Part shown: positions 21,601 to 34,398 of the stretch, one piece after another
Layout of the letters: each line of letters begins with the position of its first letter
Numbering within the stretch: position 1 is the stretch's first letter
From: Ashinkailepas kermadecensis
Lineage: Eukaryota > Arthropoda > Thecostraca > Neolepadidae
DNA: 64,000 nt
Reading direction: 5' to 3'
NCBI GenBank assembly: GCA_034440615.1
Contig: JAOTOM010005179.1
Location: 1,728,501-1,792,500 of the forward strand
Notes under the pieces: generated by a model
Database searches by the model: none
Told to the model about the DNA's origin: nothing
Seen by the model: the letters and a program-made list of their open reading frames with translations, nothing else
Program-made: the position numbers and the translations under genes

Positions 21601-24165
21601 CACAGCCATCTGTCCCGTCACCGGTCACGTGTACTGTCCCAGCCGGCACAGCCATCTGTCCCGTCACCAAGTCGTGTACTGTCCCAGCCGGCACAGCCAT
21701 CTGTCCCGTCACCGTGTCACGTGTACTGTCCCAGCCGGCACAGCCATCTGTCCCGTCACCGTGTCACGTGTACTGTCCCAGCCGGCACAGCCATCTGTCC
21801 CGTCACCGTGTCACGTGTACTGTCCCAGCCGGCACAGCCATCTGTCCCGTCACCGTGTCACGTGTACTGTCCCAGCCGGCACAGCCATCTGTCCCGTCAC
21901 CGTGTCACGTGTACTGTCCCAGCCGGCACAGCCATCTGTCCCGTCACCGTGTCACGTGTCCCACGGCAAGCCATCTTCCTCAATCTGTCCCAGCCGGCAC
22001 AGCCATCTGTCCCGTCACCGTGTCACGTGTACTGTCCCAGCCGGCACAGCCATCTGTCCCGTCACCGTGTCACGTGTACTGTCCCAGCCGGCACAGCCAT
22101 CTGTCCCGTCACCGGTCACGTGTACTGTCCCGCCATCCTGTCCCGTCACCGTGTCACGTGTACTGTCCCAGCCGGCACAGCCATCTGTCCCGTCACCTGT
22201 CACGTGTCCCAGCCGGCACAGCCATCTTGTCACGTGTACTGTCCCAGCCGGCACAGCCATCTGTCCCGTCACCGTGTCACGTGTACTGTCCCAGCCGGCA
22301 CAGCCATCTGTCCCGTCACCGTGTCACGTGTACTGTCCCAGCCGGCACAGCCATCTGTCCCGTCACCGTGTCACGTGTACTGTCCCAGCCGGCACAGCCA
22401 TCTGTCCCGTCACCGTGTCACGTGTACTGTCCCAGCCGGCACAGCCATCTGTCCCGTCACCGTGTCACGTGTACTGTCCCAGCCGGCACAGCCATCTGTC
22501 CCGTCACCGTGTCACGTGTACTGTCCCAGCCGGCACAGCCATCTGTCCCGTCACCGTGTCACGTGTACTGTCCCAGCCGGCACAGCCATCTGTCCCGTCA
22601 CCGTGTAGTCACGTGTACTGTCCCAGCCGGCACAGCCATCTGTCCCGTCACCGTGTCACGTGTACTGTCCCAGCCGGCACAGCCATCTGTCCCGTCACCG
22701 TGTCACGTGTACTGTCCCAGCCGGCACAGCCATCTGTCCCGTCACCGTGTCACGTGTACTGTCCCAGCCGGCACAGCCATCTGTCCCGTCACCGTGTCAC
22801 GTGTACTGTCCCAGCCGGCACAGCCATCTGTCCCGTCACCGTGTCACGTGTACTGTCCCAGCCGGCACAGCCATCTGTCCCGTCACCGTGTCACGTGTAC
22901 TGTCCCAGCCGGCACAGCCATCTGTCCCGTCACCGTGTCACGTGTACTGTCCCAGCCGGCACAGCCATCTGTCCCGTCACCGTGTCACGTGTACTGTCCC
23001 AGCCGGCACAGCCATCTGTCCCGTCACCGTGTCACGTGTACTGTCCCAGCCGGCACAGCCATCTGTCCCGTCACCGTGTCACGTGTACTGTCCCAGCCGG
23101 CACAGCCATCTGTCCCGTCACCGTGTCACGTGTACTGTCCCAGCCGGCACAGCCATCTGTCCCGTCACCGTGTCACGTGTACTGTCCCAGCCGGCACAGC
23201 CATCTGTCCCGTCACCGTGTCACGTGTACTGTCCCAGCCGGCACAGCCATCTGTCCCGTCACCGTGTCACGTGTACTGTCCCAGCCGGCACAGCCATCTT
23301 CTGTCCCAGCCGGCACAGCCATCTGTCCCGTCACCGTGTCACGTGTACTGTCCCAGCCGGCACAGCCATCTGTCCCGTCACCGTGTCACGTGTACTGTCC
23401 CAGCCGGCACAGCCATCTGTCCCGTCACCGTGTCACGTGTACTGTCCCAGCCGGCACAGCCATCTGTCCCGTCACCGTGTCACGTGTACTGTCCCAGCCG
23501 GCACAGCCATCTGTCCCGTCACCGTGTCACGTGTACTGTCCCAGCCGGCACAGCCATCTGTCCCGTCACCGTGTCACGTGTACTGTCCCAGCCGGCACAG
23601 CCATCTGTCCCGTCACCGTGTCACGTGTACTGTCCCAGCCGGCACAGCCATCTGTCCCGTCACCGTGTCACGTGTACTGTCCCAGCCGGCACAGCCATCT
23701 GTCCCGTCACCAAGTCACGTGTACTGTCCCAGCCGGCACAGCCATCTGTCCCGTCACCGTGTCACGTGTACTGTCCCAGCTGGCACAGCCATCTGTCCCG
23801 TCACCGTGTCACGTGTACTGTCCCAGCCGGCACAGCCATCTGTCCCGTCACCGGGTCACGTGTACTGTCCCAGCTGGCACAGCCATCTGTCCCGTCACCG
23901 GGTCACGTGTGTTGTTCCAGCCGGCACAGCCATCTGTCCCGTCACCGTGTCACGTGTACTGTCCCAGCTGGCACAGCCATCTGTCCCGTCACCAAGTCAC
24001 GTGTACTGTCCCAGCCGGCACAGCCATCTGTCCCGTCACCGTGTCACGTGTACTGTCCCAGCTGGCACAGCCATCTGTCCCGTCACCGTGTCACGTGTAC
24101 TGTCCCAGCCGACACAGCCATCTATCCCGTCACCGGGTCACGTGTGTTGTTCCAGCCGGCACAGC
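18622..24165. repeat. 47-bp satellite array, about 118 units, 5.5 kb
   Basis: The unit is GCCATCTGTCCCGTCACCG, then TGTCACGTGTACTG, then TCCCAGCCGGCACA. Most units are identical. Variants include GTTACC for GCCATC (near 18667 and 19042) and AGCTGG for AGCCGG, the latter only near the right end. No unit has a stop codon in any plus frame, and 47 is not divisible by three. A plus frame therefore cycles through the three readings of the unit with a 47-residue period, and all three frames stay open (1911, 1848 and 1322 residues). The 1322-residue frame ends only because an odd unit at 22606 adds TAG. Irregular units cluster at about 20455-20800, 21530-21670 and 21955-22250. I judge it non-coding satellite DNA. 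Confidence 0.97.
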
Positions 24166-25334
24166 GACATTGCTCAAACATGGTGACTCCTGATATCAGA
24201 AATTTGAAAAGACGAGACTTCTAGGCATGTCCCATCCAGATAGTTTTTATGAATGAGACGAGCTGGCATGTGTGACGCCATCGTCATTATTTCTCATCTG
24301 CTTTGGTGTATTTGCGCTGGGTTACATTTGGTTCACATACGGTTCCATGAACGTATTTTTACCCCTACGTACATTTGCGCTGACGTTCATTTGCACTTAC
24401 GTATGTGCATGTGTGGTTACGTATCTATATATATATATATTGATAGTAATGGAGGCATGCAATGCCTTTTGGAATATTTAAACGGCTACCAAATAACCAA
24501 CGTCCCTGAAGTCATCACTGTGCCTGTTGATGGCCAACATCCAGTCGAGACATGCTGTTGTTTACTCAGTGGCTGTTGATTGACATGGAGGACGCTGCAG
24601 TCTTCCACTGAATGGTGAGGGATGCCGCGAGCAGCACTAGCTGCCGCCAAAATCACGATAATCCACTGATAAATCATCGACTGAAGCACTATCATGATGT
24701 AATCACAGCACGTGCCTCCACTCCGCTGATTATAGACCAGATTAATGACATATCGTGCATCAGCTGTCTGCTTTCATCTACCCGCCGCATGTTTCTAGCG
24801 TGATTCCGTCGGGTTTATATTGGAACGGCAGCCTGTCTGATGCATGTGATAGTTGGCCGGCAGGCCGGTTTTTGCCCTGACTCAACTCCGAATCCCGGCG
24901 TCGGAGTAAAAATTGTTTGCGCTGTGTTTGTAGGCCACTGCCATTGAGTCGAATACAAGATCACCCTGTGGTGATTTTCTGGGCGGTAGGTGTGGTTTCA
25001 TCCATCCCGCAGCAATTAGCCTGGGCAAGAAAATGACAACGGCGGAGAGTTATTGCCTTGCCGGTTTGCCGGTTCGAGAATGCACTTCAAGGCGAGGTGG
25101 TCGCTATCCAACCCGCATCGTAGCTGGCTCGGTGACGCTGCGCTACAACGTGTCGGGATAGGACATGTAATTCAGAAGTTAAGTGTGGACGACAATTTCG
25201 TGTACGAAATTGACGCTGTGCCACATTGTATCAGTTTTCACGAGTTATGTCACAAATATCATCATAGAGAAGTTGAAAGACACTAAGGCTAAGCGTCACC
25301 TAGGTCTTAAGGAGATTGCTGGGTTGGTCGCAGT
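24166..25334. other. no gene recognised
   Basis: It contains a short ATATAT tract at about 24427-24441 and several TACGTA and ACGTACAT words. No recognisable frames occur. Confidence 0.4.
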
Positions 25335-26205
25335 CGGACGGCTGGATGAGCCAAAGCCTCGGCGACTGGGTGAGCCACAGCCTGGGCGGCCGGGTGGGTA
25401 GGCCACATCTTGGGCGGCTGGGTGAGCCACAACTGGGCGGCCGAGTGGGGCCACACCTACCCGGGTGGCGCGCGGCCGGGTGAGCCACAACCTGGGCGAC
25501 TGGGTGAGCCACAATCTGGACGGCCGGGTGAGCCACAACCTGGGCGGCCGGGTAACGGCCACAACCTGGGCGGCTGGGTGAGCCACAACCTGGCCGGCTC
25601 GGTGGGTAGGCCACAACCTGAGCGGCTGGGTGGGCGGGTCACAACCTGGGCGGCTGGGTGAGCCACAGCCTGGACGGTCGGGTAGGCCACAACCTGGCCG
25701 GCTCGGTGGGTAGGCCACAACCTGAGCGGCCGGGTGGGCGGGTCACAACCTGGGCGGCTGGGTGAGCCACAACCTGGGCGACTGGGTGAGCCACAATCTG
25801 GACGGCCGGGTGAGCCACAACCTGGGCGGCCGGGGGTAGGCCACAACCTGGGCGGCTGGGTGGGCAAGTCACAACCTGGGCGGCTGGGTAAGCCACAGCC
25901 TGGACGGTCGAGTAGGCCACAACCTGGGCGGCCGGGTGAGCCACAACCTGGGCGACTGGGTGAGCCACAACCTGGGCGGCCGGGTGAGCCATAACCTGGA
26001 CGGCCGGGTGGGCCACAACCTGGGCAGTCGTGTGTGCCATAACCTTGGCGGCTGGGTGGGCCATAACCTGGACGGCTCGGTGGGTAGGCCACAACCTAGG
26101 CGGCCGGGTGAGCCACAACCTGGGCGACTGGGTGAGCCACAATCTGGAGGACCGGGTGGGCGGGTCACAACCTGGGCAACTGGGTGGACCACAACCTGGG
26201 TGTCT
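25335..26205. repeat. 24-bp-based minisatellite, about 30+ units
   Basis: The core unit is CGGGTGAGCCACAACCTGG plus GCGGC (24 bases). Inserted variants such as GGGTGGGTAGGCCACAAC give mixed spacing. Frames up to 231 residues on the minus strand are repeat artefacts. Confidence 0.93.
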
Positions 26206-26689
26206 GAGCGGGAAAAACAAGCCCTTGTGGTTTTGTCGGCAGAAGTCGAAAATGGACCGTTCTGGGAAAGCTGCTGTCGGATCTGTGAGGAGAAATACAT
26301 AGCCGGCCCGGACGGTAGGGATCGCAGCCGGGCTGATCTGGGGAGGAAGCCGATGCCCATCTGGCCGTGGGGGGGGGGGCTGGTTGAGAGGAGCCGTATC
26401 TGAGCTAGGGTGGTCGGGAGGACTCGTGTCTGCTTCCGGCTGGTCGGCAGGAGTGGTATCTGAGCTGGAGATTCTCCTCTGAACTCGGTAGCTCGGGAGA
26501 GTTGGTATCTGAGCCAGGGTGGTCGGGCATATGCACGTGCATCCAGCGATGGAAACATGGCCAATGCGGTATGAAGCAGATTTGGGGCGGAGTATATTTT
26601 ACGACAAATGTACGAACGTCAGATATACGTAAGCATATGTACGCATGCACGAAAGTACGATGTACGTATGCACACGTCCCGGACGCGGG
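26206..26689. other. no gene recognised
   Basis: A G-run at 26370-26380 and TGGTCGG(G/C)AG-type words near 26410-26530 suggest another small decayed repeat. ACGTA-rich words occur at 26600-26680. The minus frame continuing from the LINE relic is no longer recognisable here. Confidence 0.35.
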
Positions 26690-27250
26690 TGTTGGAGTTC
26701 GGCTCTCCACGGTATGGCCGTAGAGCTGGCATCTGTTACAACGCCGCGGGAGGCGTGCTCGTGGTGTGACAGAATACCTAATGGAACTGCGTTTTAGGAG
26801 TATCGGTGGGGTGCGGGTGTTGAACGTGATGATGAGCAGGTGTTTGCTGTGTTTGTTTGATGGTGTCGGTGGCCTGTATACCGCGGAGACGCCCTGGTTC
26901 TCCAACTTGAGGACCAGGTTCTCTGCCGTCATACAGGCTAGCTACTATGCGTTAATGGTTCCTTGGGAGGTGTTCCGGTGTGTGGCGGGCGTGGGTGATC
27001 CGTGTGTTGGGTGTGTTGTGTACTGTTGGGAGTACCCGGGCGTCTATGGTGTTGTTGGGTTGCATCAGAAGCATTCCTGGTCTTCTCTGGTGTGGGTGGA
27101 GGGACGTTCCAGTGATTTTGGAGAGTTCTTTCTCTACCGTCCAGGGGTCAAGGGAGCCCATGGGATCCCCATCGTCCCGGCAGCAGAACAATAATTATCC
27201 GGTTGGTGTCTGTGTTTTAGTGACCTTGCTGTTGAGTGGTGCTTTGACAG
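26690..27250 (-). pseudogene. non-LTR retrotransposon (LINE) ORF1 fragment with zinc knuckle, frameshifted
   Basis: On the minus strand the first piece (27191 to 26952) reads LDPWTVEKELSKITG, then HTPEHLPRNH and a stop. The second piece, in another frame (26938 down to about 26690), reads ENLVLKLENQGVSAVYR, LLIITFNTRTPP, YSVTPRARLPRRCNRCQLYG and HTVES. The order fits the central domain and first CCHC knuckle of Jockey/CR1-like ORF1 (gag-like) proteins: an L..QGV..V.R segment, an L.ITF....P strand, then P.RC.RCQ.YGH. In the knuckle, Cys, Cys and His are kept but the last Cys position is Arg. The frameshift, missing start and sequence loss after the knuckle mark a dead copy. No reverse transcriptase is present. 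The exact clade is not determined. Confidence 0.62.
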
Positions 27251-27554
27251 TGTAGAGGTGCATGTTTTGGTGCCATATTGTGGTGATGGAGAAAGAATGT
27301 GGTGTCAGGTATGTGCGTGTGCGAGGTGGTAGCACATTCACATTAACATGGCCTCATGCGGAGAGTAAATAATTGGCATGAAAAGAGTCCTGTAGTTCAG
27401 GAATGCGGGGACAGGAAAGATGAAGAAAACATCAAGAAATCAGAGTAGGTGCATGCAGAGAGCACTATCAAAAAATATCGAAAAGATCGGTCATGCAGGA
27501 GGCAAAAGATAGAAATGGGGCTGAGTTTGTGGAGGTAGCCCGAGAGGGGGGAGG

Positions 27555-27722
27555 GGGACACGGCACCGCCGGACCGACCTGAGGTCGTGTAGAGAACCGT
27601 GTAGAGTAGCGAGCGACGATTAGTTGAAATGGTAGGGATGAGTGGGACGTGGCACCGCCGGACTGACCTGATTTCGTGTAGAAAGCCCTGTAGAGCAGCG
27701 AGCGACGGTAAGTTGAAGGCCG
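27555..27722. repeat. about 88-bp tandem duplication
   Basis: CGGCACCGCCGGACCGACCT through CGAGCGACGATTAGTTGAA recurs as TGGCACCGCCGGACTGACCT through CGAGCGACGGTAAGTTGAA about 88 bases later. Confidence 0.75.
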
Positions 27723-27828
27723 TAGGTTCCTGAGTAGATGAGTGCGCGCCGAATCCAGCAAGCTTAGAGCTGAGTGGTAGAGGAGCAGGAGACTTGAAGC
27801 TCCAGCGGTGGTATGTGCATGTATGTAT

Positions 27829-27912
27829 GTGTGCGTGTGCGTGTGCGTGTGCGTGTGCGTGTGCGTGTGCGTGTGCGTGTGCGTGTGCGTGTGCATGTGT
27901 GTGTGTGTCTGT
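27829..27912. repeat. (GTGTGC)n / GT microsatellite
   Basis: GTGTGC units run for about 65 bases and then become plain GT. Confidence 0.97.
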
Positions 27913-28096
27913 CTGCGCGCGCGCAAGTGTTGATGGCAGGCTGGTCCGTTAGTCTCGATTTCCTCGGGCCGAGAGGGTCGGGGGGGGGGGAGTGCACTCA
28001 AGCCTTTTCTGAAGCTTTTTCCAGCCGGATGTTCGGCATGTTTCCATGGGGCACCTGTCCCGAGTGTGAACCCCTCTGTATCGGGGCTATATCATA

Positions 28097-28316
28097 ACAT
28101 CCAAGGTTCATTTAGTACCAAAGTTCATAACGTCCAAGGATCATAACGTCCAAAATGCGTAATAAACTCCAAAAAGTCCGCAATGTCTCGGATAGGGTGC
28201 GTTCCCAACGTCCAGAGTTTATAACGTCAAACGATCACAACCTCCAAAACTGGGTTCAGAGGGACTGTTCATAACGTCCAAGGTTCATTTAGTACCAAAG
28301 TTCATAACGTCCAAAA
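28097..28316. repeat. CATAACGTCCAA repeat block with near-identical 38-44 bp direct repeats at its ends
   Basis: TCCAAGGTTCATTTAGTACC plus AAAGTTCATAACGTCCAA occurs at about 28099-28137 and again at about 28277-28315. In between are looser relatives such as TCATAACGTCCAAAATGC and AACGTCCAGAGTTTATAACG. It may be a small element with terminal direct repeats or a decayed array. Confidence 0.6.
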
Positions 28317-30160
28317 TAGTTCCTCAGTTGCCCGCTAGAGGAGCCAGCGAAGCACTGGCGGTGAAATCGTGCGGCTGTGTCTCCGTTTTCTGTGAACAGG
28401 TGACAGTGGCAAACTTGGCGTGAGGTGCACATTATCGTTCCGTCCACCCTTTCCCCTGCTGAAGCCTGCCTTCTCCATCGTACACCCCGGTACGTCCGAT
28501 TTGGCATGTGTGTTGTCTATCGCTGATAACCCACACCCCACCGATAAGCGTACCGGGGAAGCGTCTCTAGTCGGCCGGCCGGCTGGCCGCAAAAAGGCCG
28601 CGGACTGGCCGACCGGCCGACCGGCCGGGTCCATGCATAGGACCGGCCCCGTATCCATTGTTACCAGTTTGATATGGCAAGCAAGTTTGAGCAGCCTATT
28701 CCTCAGCCTAACCTCAATATTGTTCACGAAAATAATAAATAGATAATAACAAAATATTTGCATCCCAATACGTGCCTTGAACGTGAAAAGCCTTATATTT
28801 CAGTGATGTACCGTTTTAGACACATATTAAAACATGCCATGATATACTATCGCACAAATAACCATGCATGCCTAATTTAGAGCGGATATATAGAGTTTAG
28901 GTGCAGTACCCTATTTTTATTATTACTTGCTTCGAAAGATAAAATATCGAACTTCAGTTTTGCTGTTTTTAAACTCGCATTGTGACTGCTCCGAAAGTTA
29001 AAGTAGGTCGCGTTACCTTAGGTCACGATGTCACGTTTCAAATAGCCCGTGCACGAAAATTCCGAAATAGCCAAAAGATGCAGTGGATTATGGTGAGTTC
29101 ACCGACATATATACGTTTTCACAATTCCTATTCTTCTTTATTGAGTTAAGCGCCTTAAAAGACACCCTTGTTAGGCGACATATCACAAATGCCCTAGGCT
29201 GTAACTCTTTGACCGTTGATCTGTTCTTTCTAAGAATGGCACAGCTGAATTCGGCGCATCAGATAACCCCACACAAATATTGTCATCAAAATATAAAATA
29301 TTGTGTGTTATTATGGCCCTTCCACTGGTCGATTTGGCGTTCAGTGGGCAGGCAGGTTTCTTGGAGACACCTCGGGATGTTTTTTTGCACTTCGCTGACA
29401 GGGCAGGAGCGGTTCAAGACCAAACAAATATGGGAAGCCATGTTCTTAGAATGAGCATAAAAGTAGGTCAAATAGCCGTCAAGCCGTTGTTGCATGGATG
29501 CATTTCATGTAATCAGCATTTTCCCGCTAAATGGCGGAAGTACGACATAACGACGAGGGGTCGACATAGATGCATAACTGTTTTTTGCAAATGCGATCAG
29601 ATAAAAGGCATCTTTTGCACCATATGCGTCCCATCCTGCAGCGTGGATCCGCGCATTGCAATAATGCTCTACGAGAGTGAACAAGAACCATCTCAAGTTA
29701 TTCTAGTCGTGTATTCACTATATCCGGCCGAAATGAAACTAGTTTTGCTTTCCCTATTTGGGCGCTGGCTCCTGTATTTTCATGCTCCTTGCAACGCATA
29801 TGACAATTTATGTGTATTTTCTCCTAAGCCGTTACGTTATCTTTTGTGAATAACTTGAGGAAAATAAGAATACACGAAGAACATGAATGTCCTAGCTTTT
29901 GTACCTCAAGAATATATCCCTGGATTCGAATGCAAAGTATCGCCCATTCCATTTTGCCATGAGTTCACTAAACTGAATTGTATGCATTCAAACTTATGCC
30001 CCACCGCTTGTTACGATGCCCGGCCCGACGCGTCGGTGAGCCGCACCCCTCATGGTCAAAGTCCGGAGTTCCGGCATTGGGGGACCGTTCAGGTAGCTGA
30101 TCAGGACTGATAAGCAGCGACGTCCCGATACATTCCCCAGCATCCCACGGCAGTCTCTAC
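28317..30160. other. no gene established; includes a 189-residue plus frame
   Basis: The frame at 29280-29849 is one of the longest outside tandem repeats other than the PLE. It starts MSSKYKILCVIMALP, a possible signal-peptide-like hydrophobic start, and is fairly Cys-rich at residues 75-120. No family resemblance, splice context or upstream promoter signal could be defined, so it may be a chance frame. CCGGCCGGC-rich words lie at 28565-28630. Confidence 0.25.
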
Positions 30161-30164
30161 CCCG

Positions 30165-30320
30165 CTCCCCAGAGTAAGGTGGCACCGCTTCGACCGGATT
30201 TTCCAGCCAAAGGCGCTCTTTCTGGAGGAAAAGGTGCCCCCTCAGTATTCTCGAGTGCAGCCCCTGCACCCGCTGAACGAATTTTCCCATCGAAGGCGAC
30301 CCTCCCACATGTACATTTTC
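30165..30320 (-). mobile_element. fragment of the GCGGATCCAGG MITE family
   Basis: On the minus strand the block reads GGAGGGTCGCCTTCGATGGG, AAAATTCGTTCAGCGGG, TGCACTCGAG, GGGGCACCTTTTCC. This resembles the interior landmarks of 4169-4484 and 57020-57242. No termini are recognised. Confidence 0.4.
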
Positions 30321-31808
<1,488 letters not shown>

Positions 31809-32114
31809 CGCTATCCTTCTTTTCCTCTCTCCCTTGGCCTATTTCCTGAACCCTGACACGAATCCACGGGAAATGCACGGGTTTGTGAACCAGTCATTAA
31901 TCATACTTGACCATGGAAGCTTCAGCGTGAAAAATACCACTGCCGGCCGTGTAAATTAAGGCGGCCGGCGAGAGCAGAGCTTGCGGTGCGCGCCCAGTCG
32001 AACCTCCACGTGTCCTAGTCCAAGCCAGGTGTCGCGGCCATTCAGCTCATTCCAAATGGCCCGATATCGGCTGCGTACATTGGTGGCGCCGATGATCGGG
32101 CCGAATACGGTGCG

Positions 32115-32812
32115 AGCGAGCATGACGGGACTCGGCGCTGCTCCAGCGCGGTGACCGCCATCCAGACGGACAGTCCGCCATGACGGGACTCGGCGCTACT
32201 CCATCGCGGTGGCCGCCGTCCAGACGGACAGTCCGCCATGACGGGACTCGGCGCTACTCCAGCGCGGTGGCCGCCGTCCAGACGGACAGTCCGTCATGAC
32301 GGGACTCGGCGCTACTCCAGCGCGGTGGCCGCCGTCCAGACGGACAGTCCGCCATGACGGGACTCGGCGCTACTCCAGCGCGGTGACCGCCGTCCAGACG
32401 GACAGTCCGCCATGACGGGACTCGGCGCTACTCCAGCGCGGTGACCGCCATCCAGACGGACAGTCCGTCATGACGGGACTCGGCGCTACTCCAGCGCGGT
32501 GACCGCCATCCAGACGGACAGTCCGCCATGACGGGACTCGGCGCTACTCCAGCGCGGTGACCTCCATCCAGACGGACGGTCCGCCATGACGGGACTCGGC
32601 GCTACTCCAGCGCGGTGGCCGCCATCCAGACTGACAGTCCGCCATGACGGGACTCGGCGCTACTCCAGCGCGGTGACCGCCGTCCAGACGGACAGTCCGC
32701 CATGACGGGACTCGGCGCTACTCCAGCGCGGTGACCGCCATCCAGACGGACAGTCCGCCATGACGGGACTCGGCGCTACTCCAGCGCGGTGACCGCCATC
32801 CAGACGGACGGT
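32115..32812. repeat. 58-bp minisatellite, 12 copies
   Basis: Units carry CATGACGGGACTCGGCGCTA, CTCCAGCGCGGTGACCGCC, and ATCCAGACGGACAGTCCGC. Copies differ mainly at GTGGCC/GTGACC and CCGTCC/CCATCC. The first unit start is at about 32122 and the spacing is 58. Confidence 0.95.
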
Positions 32813-33144
32813 CGGCCACTGCCGCTGCCCGCTCGCCTGCTTTACATGCAGATAGGATGGCGGCTTCAAGGTGACTGTGGTCCGGTGATCACTGGACCAG
32901 ACCTGCGTTTCCCGGAATTGAGCGCCTGTGGAGCCGCTCACTTTCCAATATTTGCTTATGATCGAACTGTCCGGGATTAAGCAGCAAGAAAAAGGTAGCT
33001 ACCGACATGACTAAAGACGGCCAAGTTTGCCTGCGATAACGTCGTGACATCAGCGCAGCGCTCACCGCTCAATGCTTATGCTCCTCGTCAGAAAAGACGC
33101 TATGTAACTGCGATTGGAGTTTTGGCTGCAGTGACACAGCGAGT

Positions 33145-33350
33145 ATCACCGGGTACCGGCAGTAATGGTATCACCGGGTACCGGCAGTAATGGTATCACC
33201 GGGTACTGGCAGTAATGGTATCACCGGGTACCGGCAGTAATGGTATCACCGGGTACTGGCAGTAATGGTATCACCGGGTACTGGCAGTAATGGTATCACC
33301 GGGTACTGGCAGTAATGGTATCACCGGGTACTGGCAGTAACGGTATCACC
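33145..33350. repeat. 25-bp tandem repeat, about 8 copies
   Basis: The unit TATCACCGGGTACTGGCAG plus TAATGG repeats with a TACCGG/TACTGG variant. Confidence 0.93.
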
Positions 33351-33474
33351 AATCCCGAACATGGAGAGTTTTGGTGCTGACCCTTTAGTACGGCATGGAA
33401 ACGGTCCACTTCAATCCGCCTCTTGCTCTATCCGCTACAGATTTCAATACACCACCGCTGACAATCCTAGTACG

Positions 33475-33812
33475 CTTCTGCACCACCAATGACCATCTCA
33501 GTACGCTCCTGCACCACCGCTGACCATCTCAGCACGCTCCTGCACCACCGCTGACCATCTCAGCACGCTTCTGCACCACCAATGACCATCTCAGCACGCT
33601 CCTGCACCACCGCTGACCAGCTCAGCACGCTCCTGCACCACCGTTGTCCATCCCAGCACGCTCCTGCACCACCGTTGTCCATCCCAGCACGCTCCTGCAC
33701 CACCGCTGTCCATCTCAGCACGCTCCTGCACCACCATTGACAATCTCAGCACGCTCTTGCACTACCGTTGACCATCTCAGCACGCTCCTGCACCACCGCT
33801 GACCATCTCAGC
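33475..33812. repeat. 31-bp minisatellite, about 11 copies
   Basis: The unit joins CTGCACCACCGCTGACCATC and TCAGCACGCTC. Variants include CCAATGACC and CCGTTGTCC. Confidence 0.92.
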
Positions 33813-33813
33813 A

Positions 33814-34115
33814 CACTGGCGGATCTAGTGCACTCGTTTTGGGAGGGGGGGGGGGGGACAACTTTCGGCGCCGGGCCAACAGGGTACACCCAGGCGGTGT
33901 GCCTTGGATTTGCATCCGGTGTAGTGTAATCGGATTTGGAGGTGCCTAATCTACCCATATTCTTAAGACACGGGATTTCGACCACTGTTTCTCCAGATGG
34001 GCTCGTCAAAATAATCATGACAAAATAATGTTCTGTAGAGGGTGCACAACCTACCACCATCGTGTCTAAGTCACCGGATGCAAACCCCTCTCCCTGTTCA
34101 AAGTTTTTTTTTCTG
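33814..34115 (+). mobile_element. dispersed repeat, copy 2 (partner at 720-935)
   Basis: It starts CACTGGCGGATCTAGTGCAC at 33814, directly after the 31-bp array. A G-run follows at 33842-33858, then the block shared with copy 1 (ATTTCGACCACTG, TGACAAAATAATG, GTCTAAGTCACCGGATG, poly-T). The start resembles the CAG.GGCGGATCCAG ends of the hAT-like MITEs. The 127-residue minus frame here is not recognised. Confidence 0.5.
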
Positions 34116-34267
34116 GTATCTGGTGACAAGTTAGCCTGTATTGCTAAAATTGCACCTGCACTAAATGCATGCCAGCCCCCGCAAATTTGGTGTGTTCAAA
34201 ATCGTAAAGTTACATCGATATATTCAAAGCCGTTACGCCTCCAAAGGGTTTGAACTGAGCTATCATA

Positions 34268-34372
34268 AAATTAGCTAGTCTACGCCGACCTAACCCGACC
34301 TGACCTGACCTGACCTGATCTGACCTAAGTTAACCAAACCATCTAACCTAACCTAACATAACCCAACCCAAT
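34268..34372. repeat. degenerate CCTGA/CCTAA tract
   Basis: ACCTGACCTGACCTGACCTG passes into CTAACCTAACCTAACATAAC. It resembles the tracts in the 4711-5440 segment. Confidence 0.8.
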
Positions 34373-34398
34373 CACCAAAAAGTAGCATTTTCAAATTT

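Noticed and set aside
18489..24224. Giant open reading frames of 1911, 1848 and 1322 residues
   Set aside because: They are the three readings of a stop-free 47-bp satellite; all plus frames are open and no codon bias, domain or start context supports a gene.
29280..29849. 189-residue secreted Cys-rich protein
   Set aside because: Possible hydrophobic start, but no family match, no splice or promoter context, and overlapping minus frames of similar quality.
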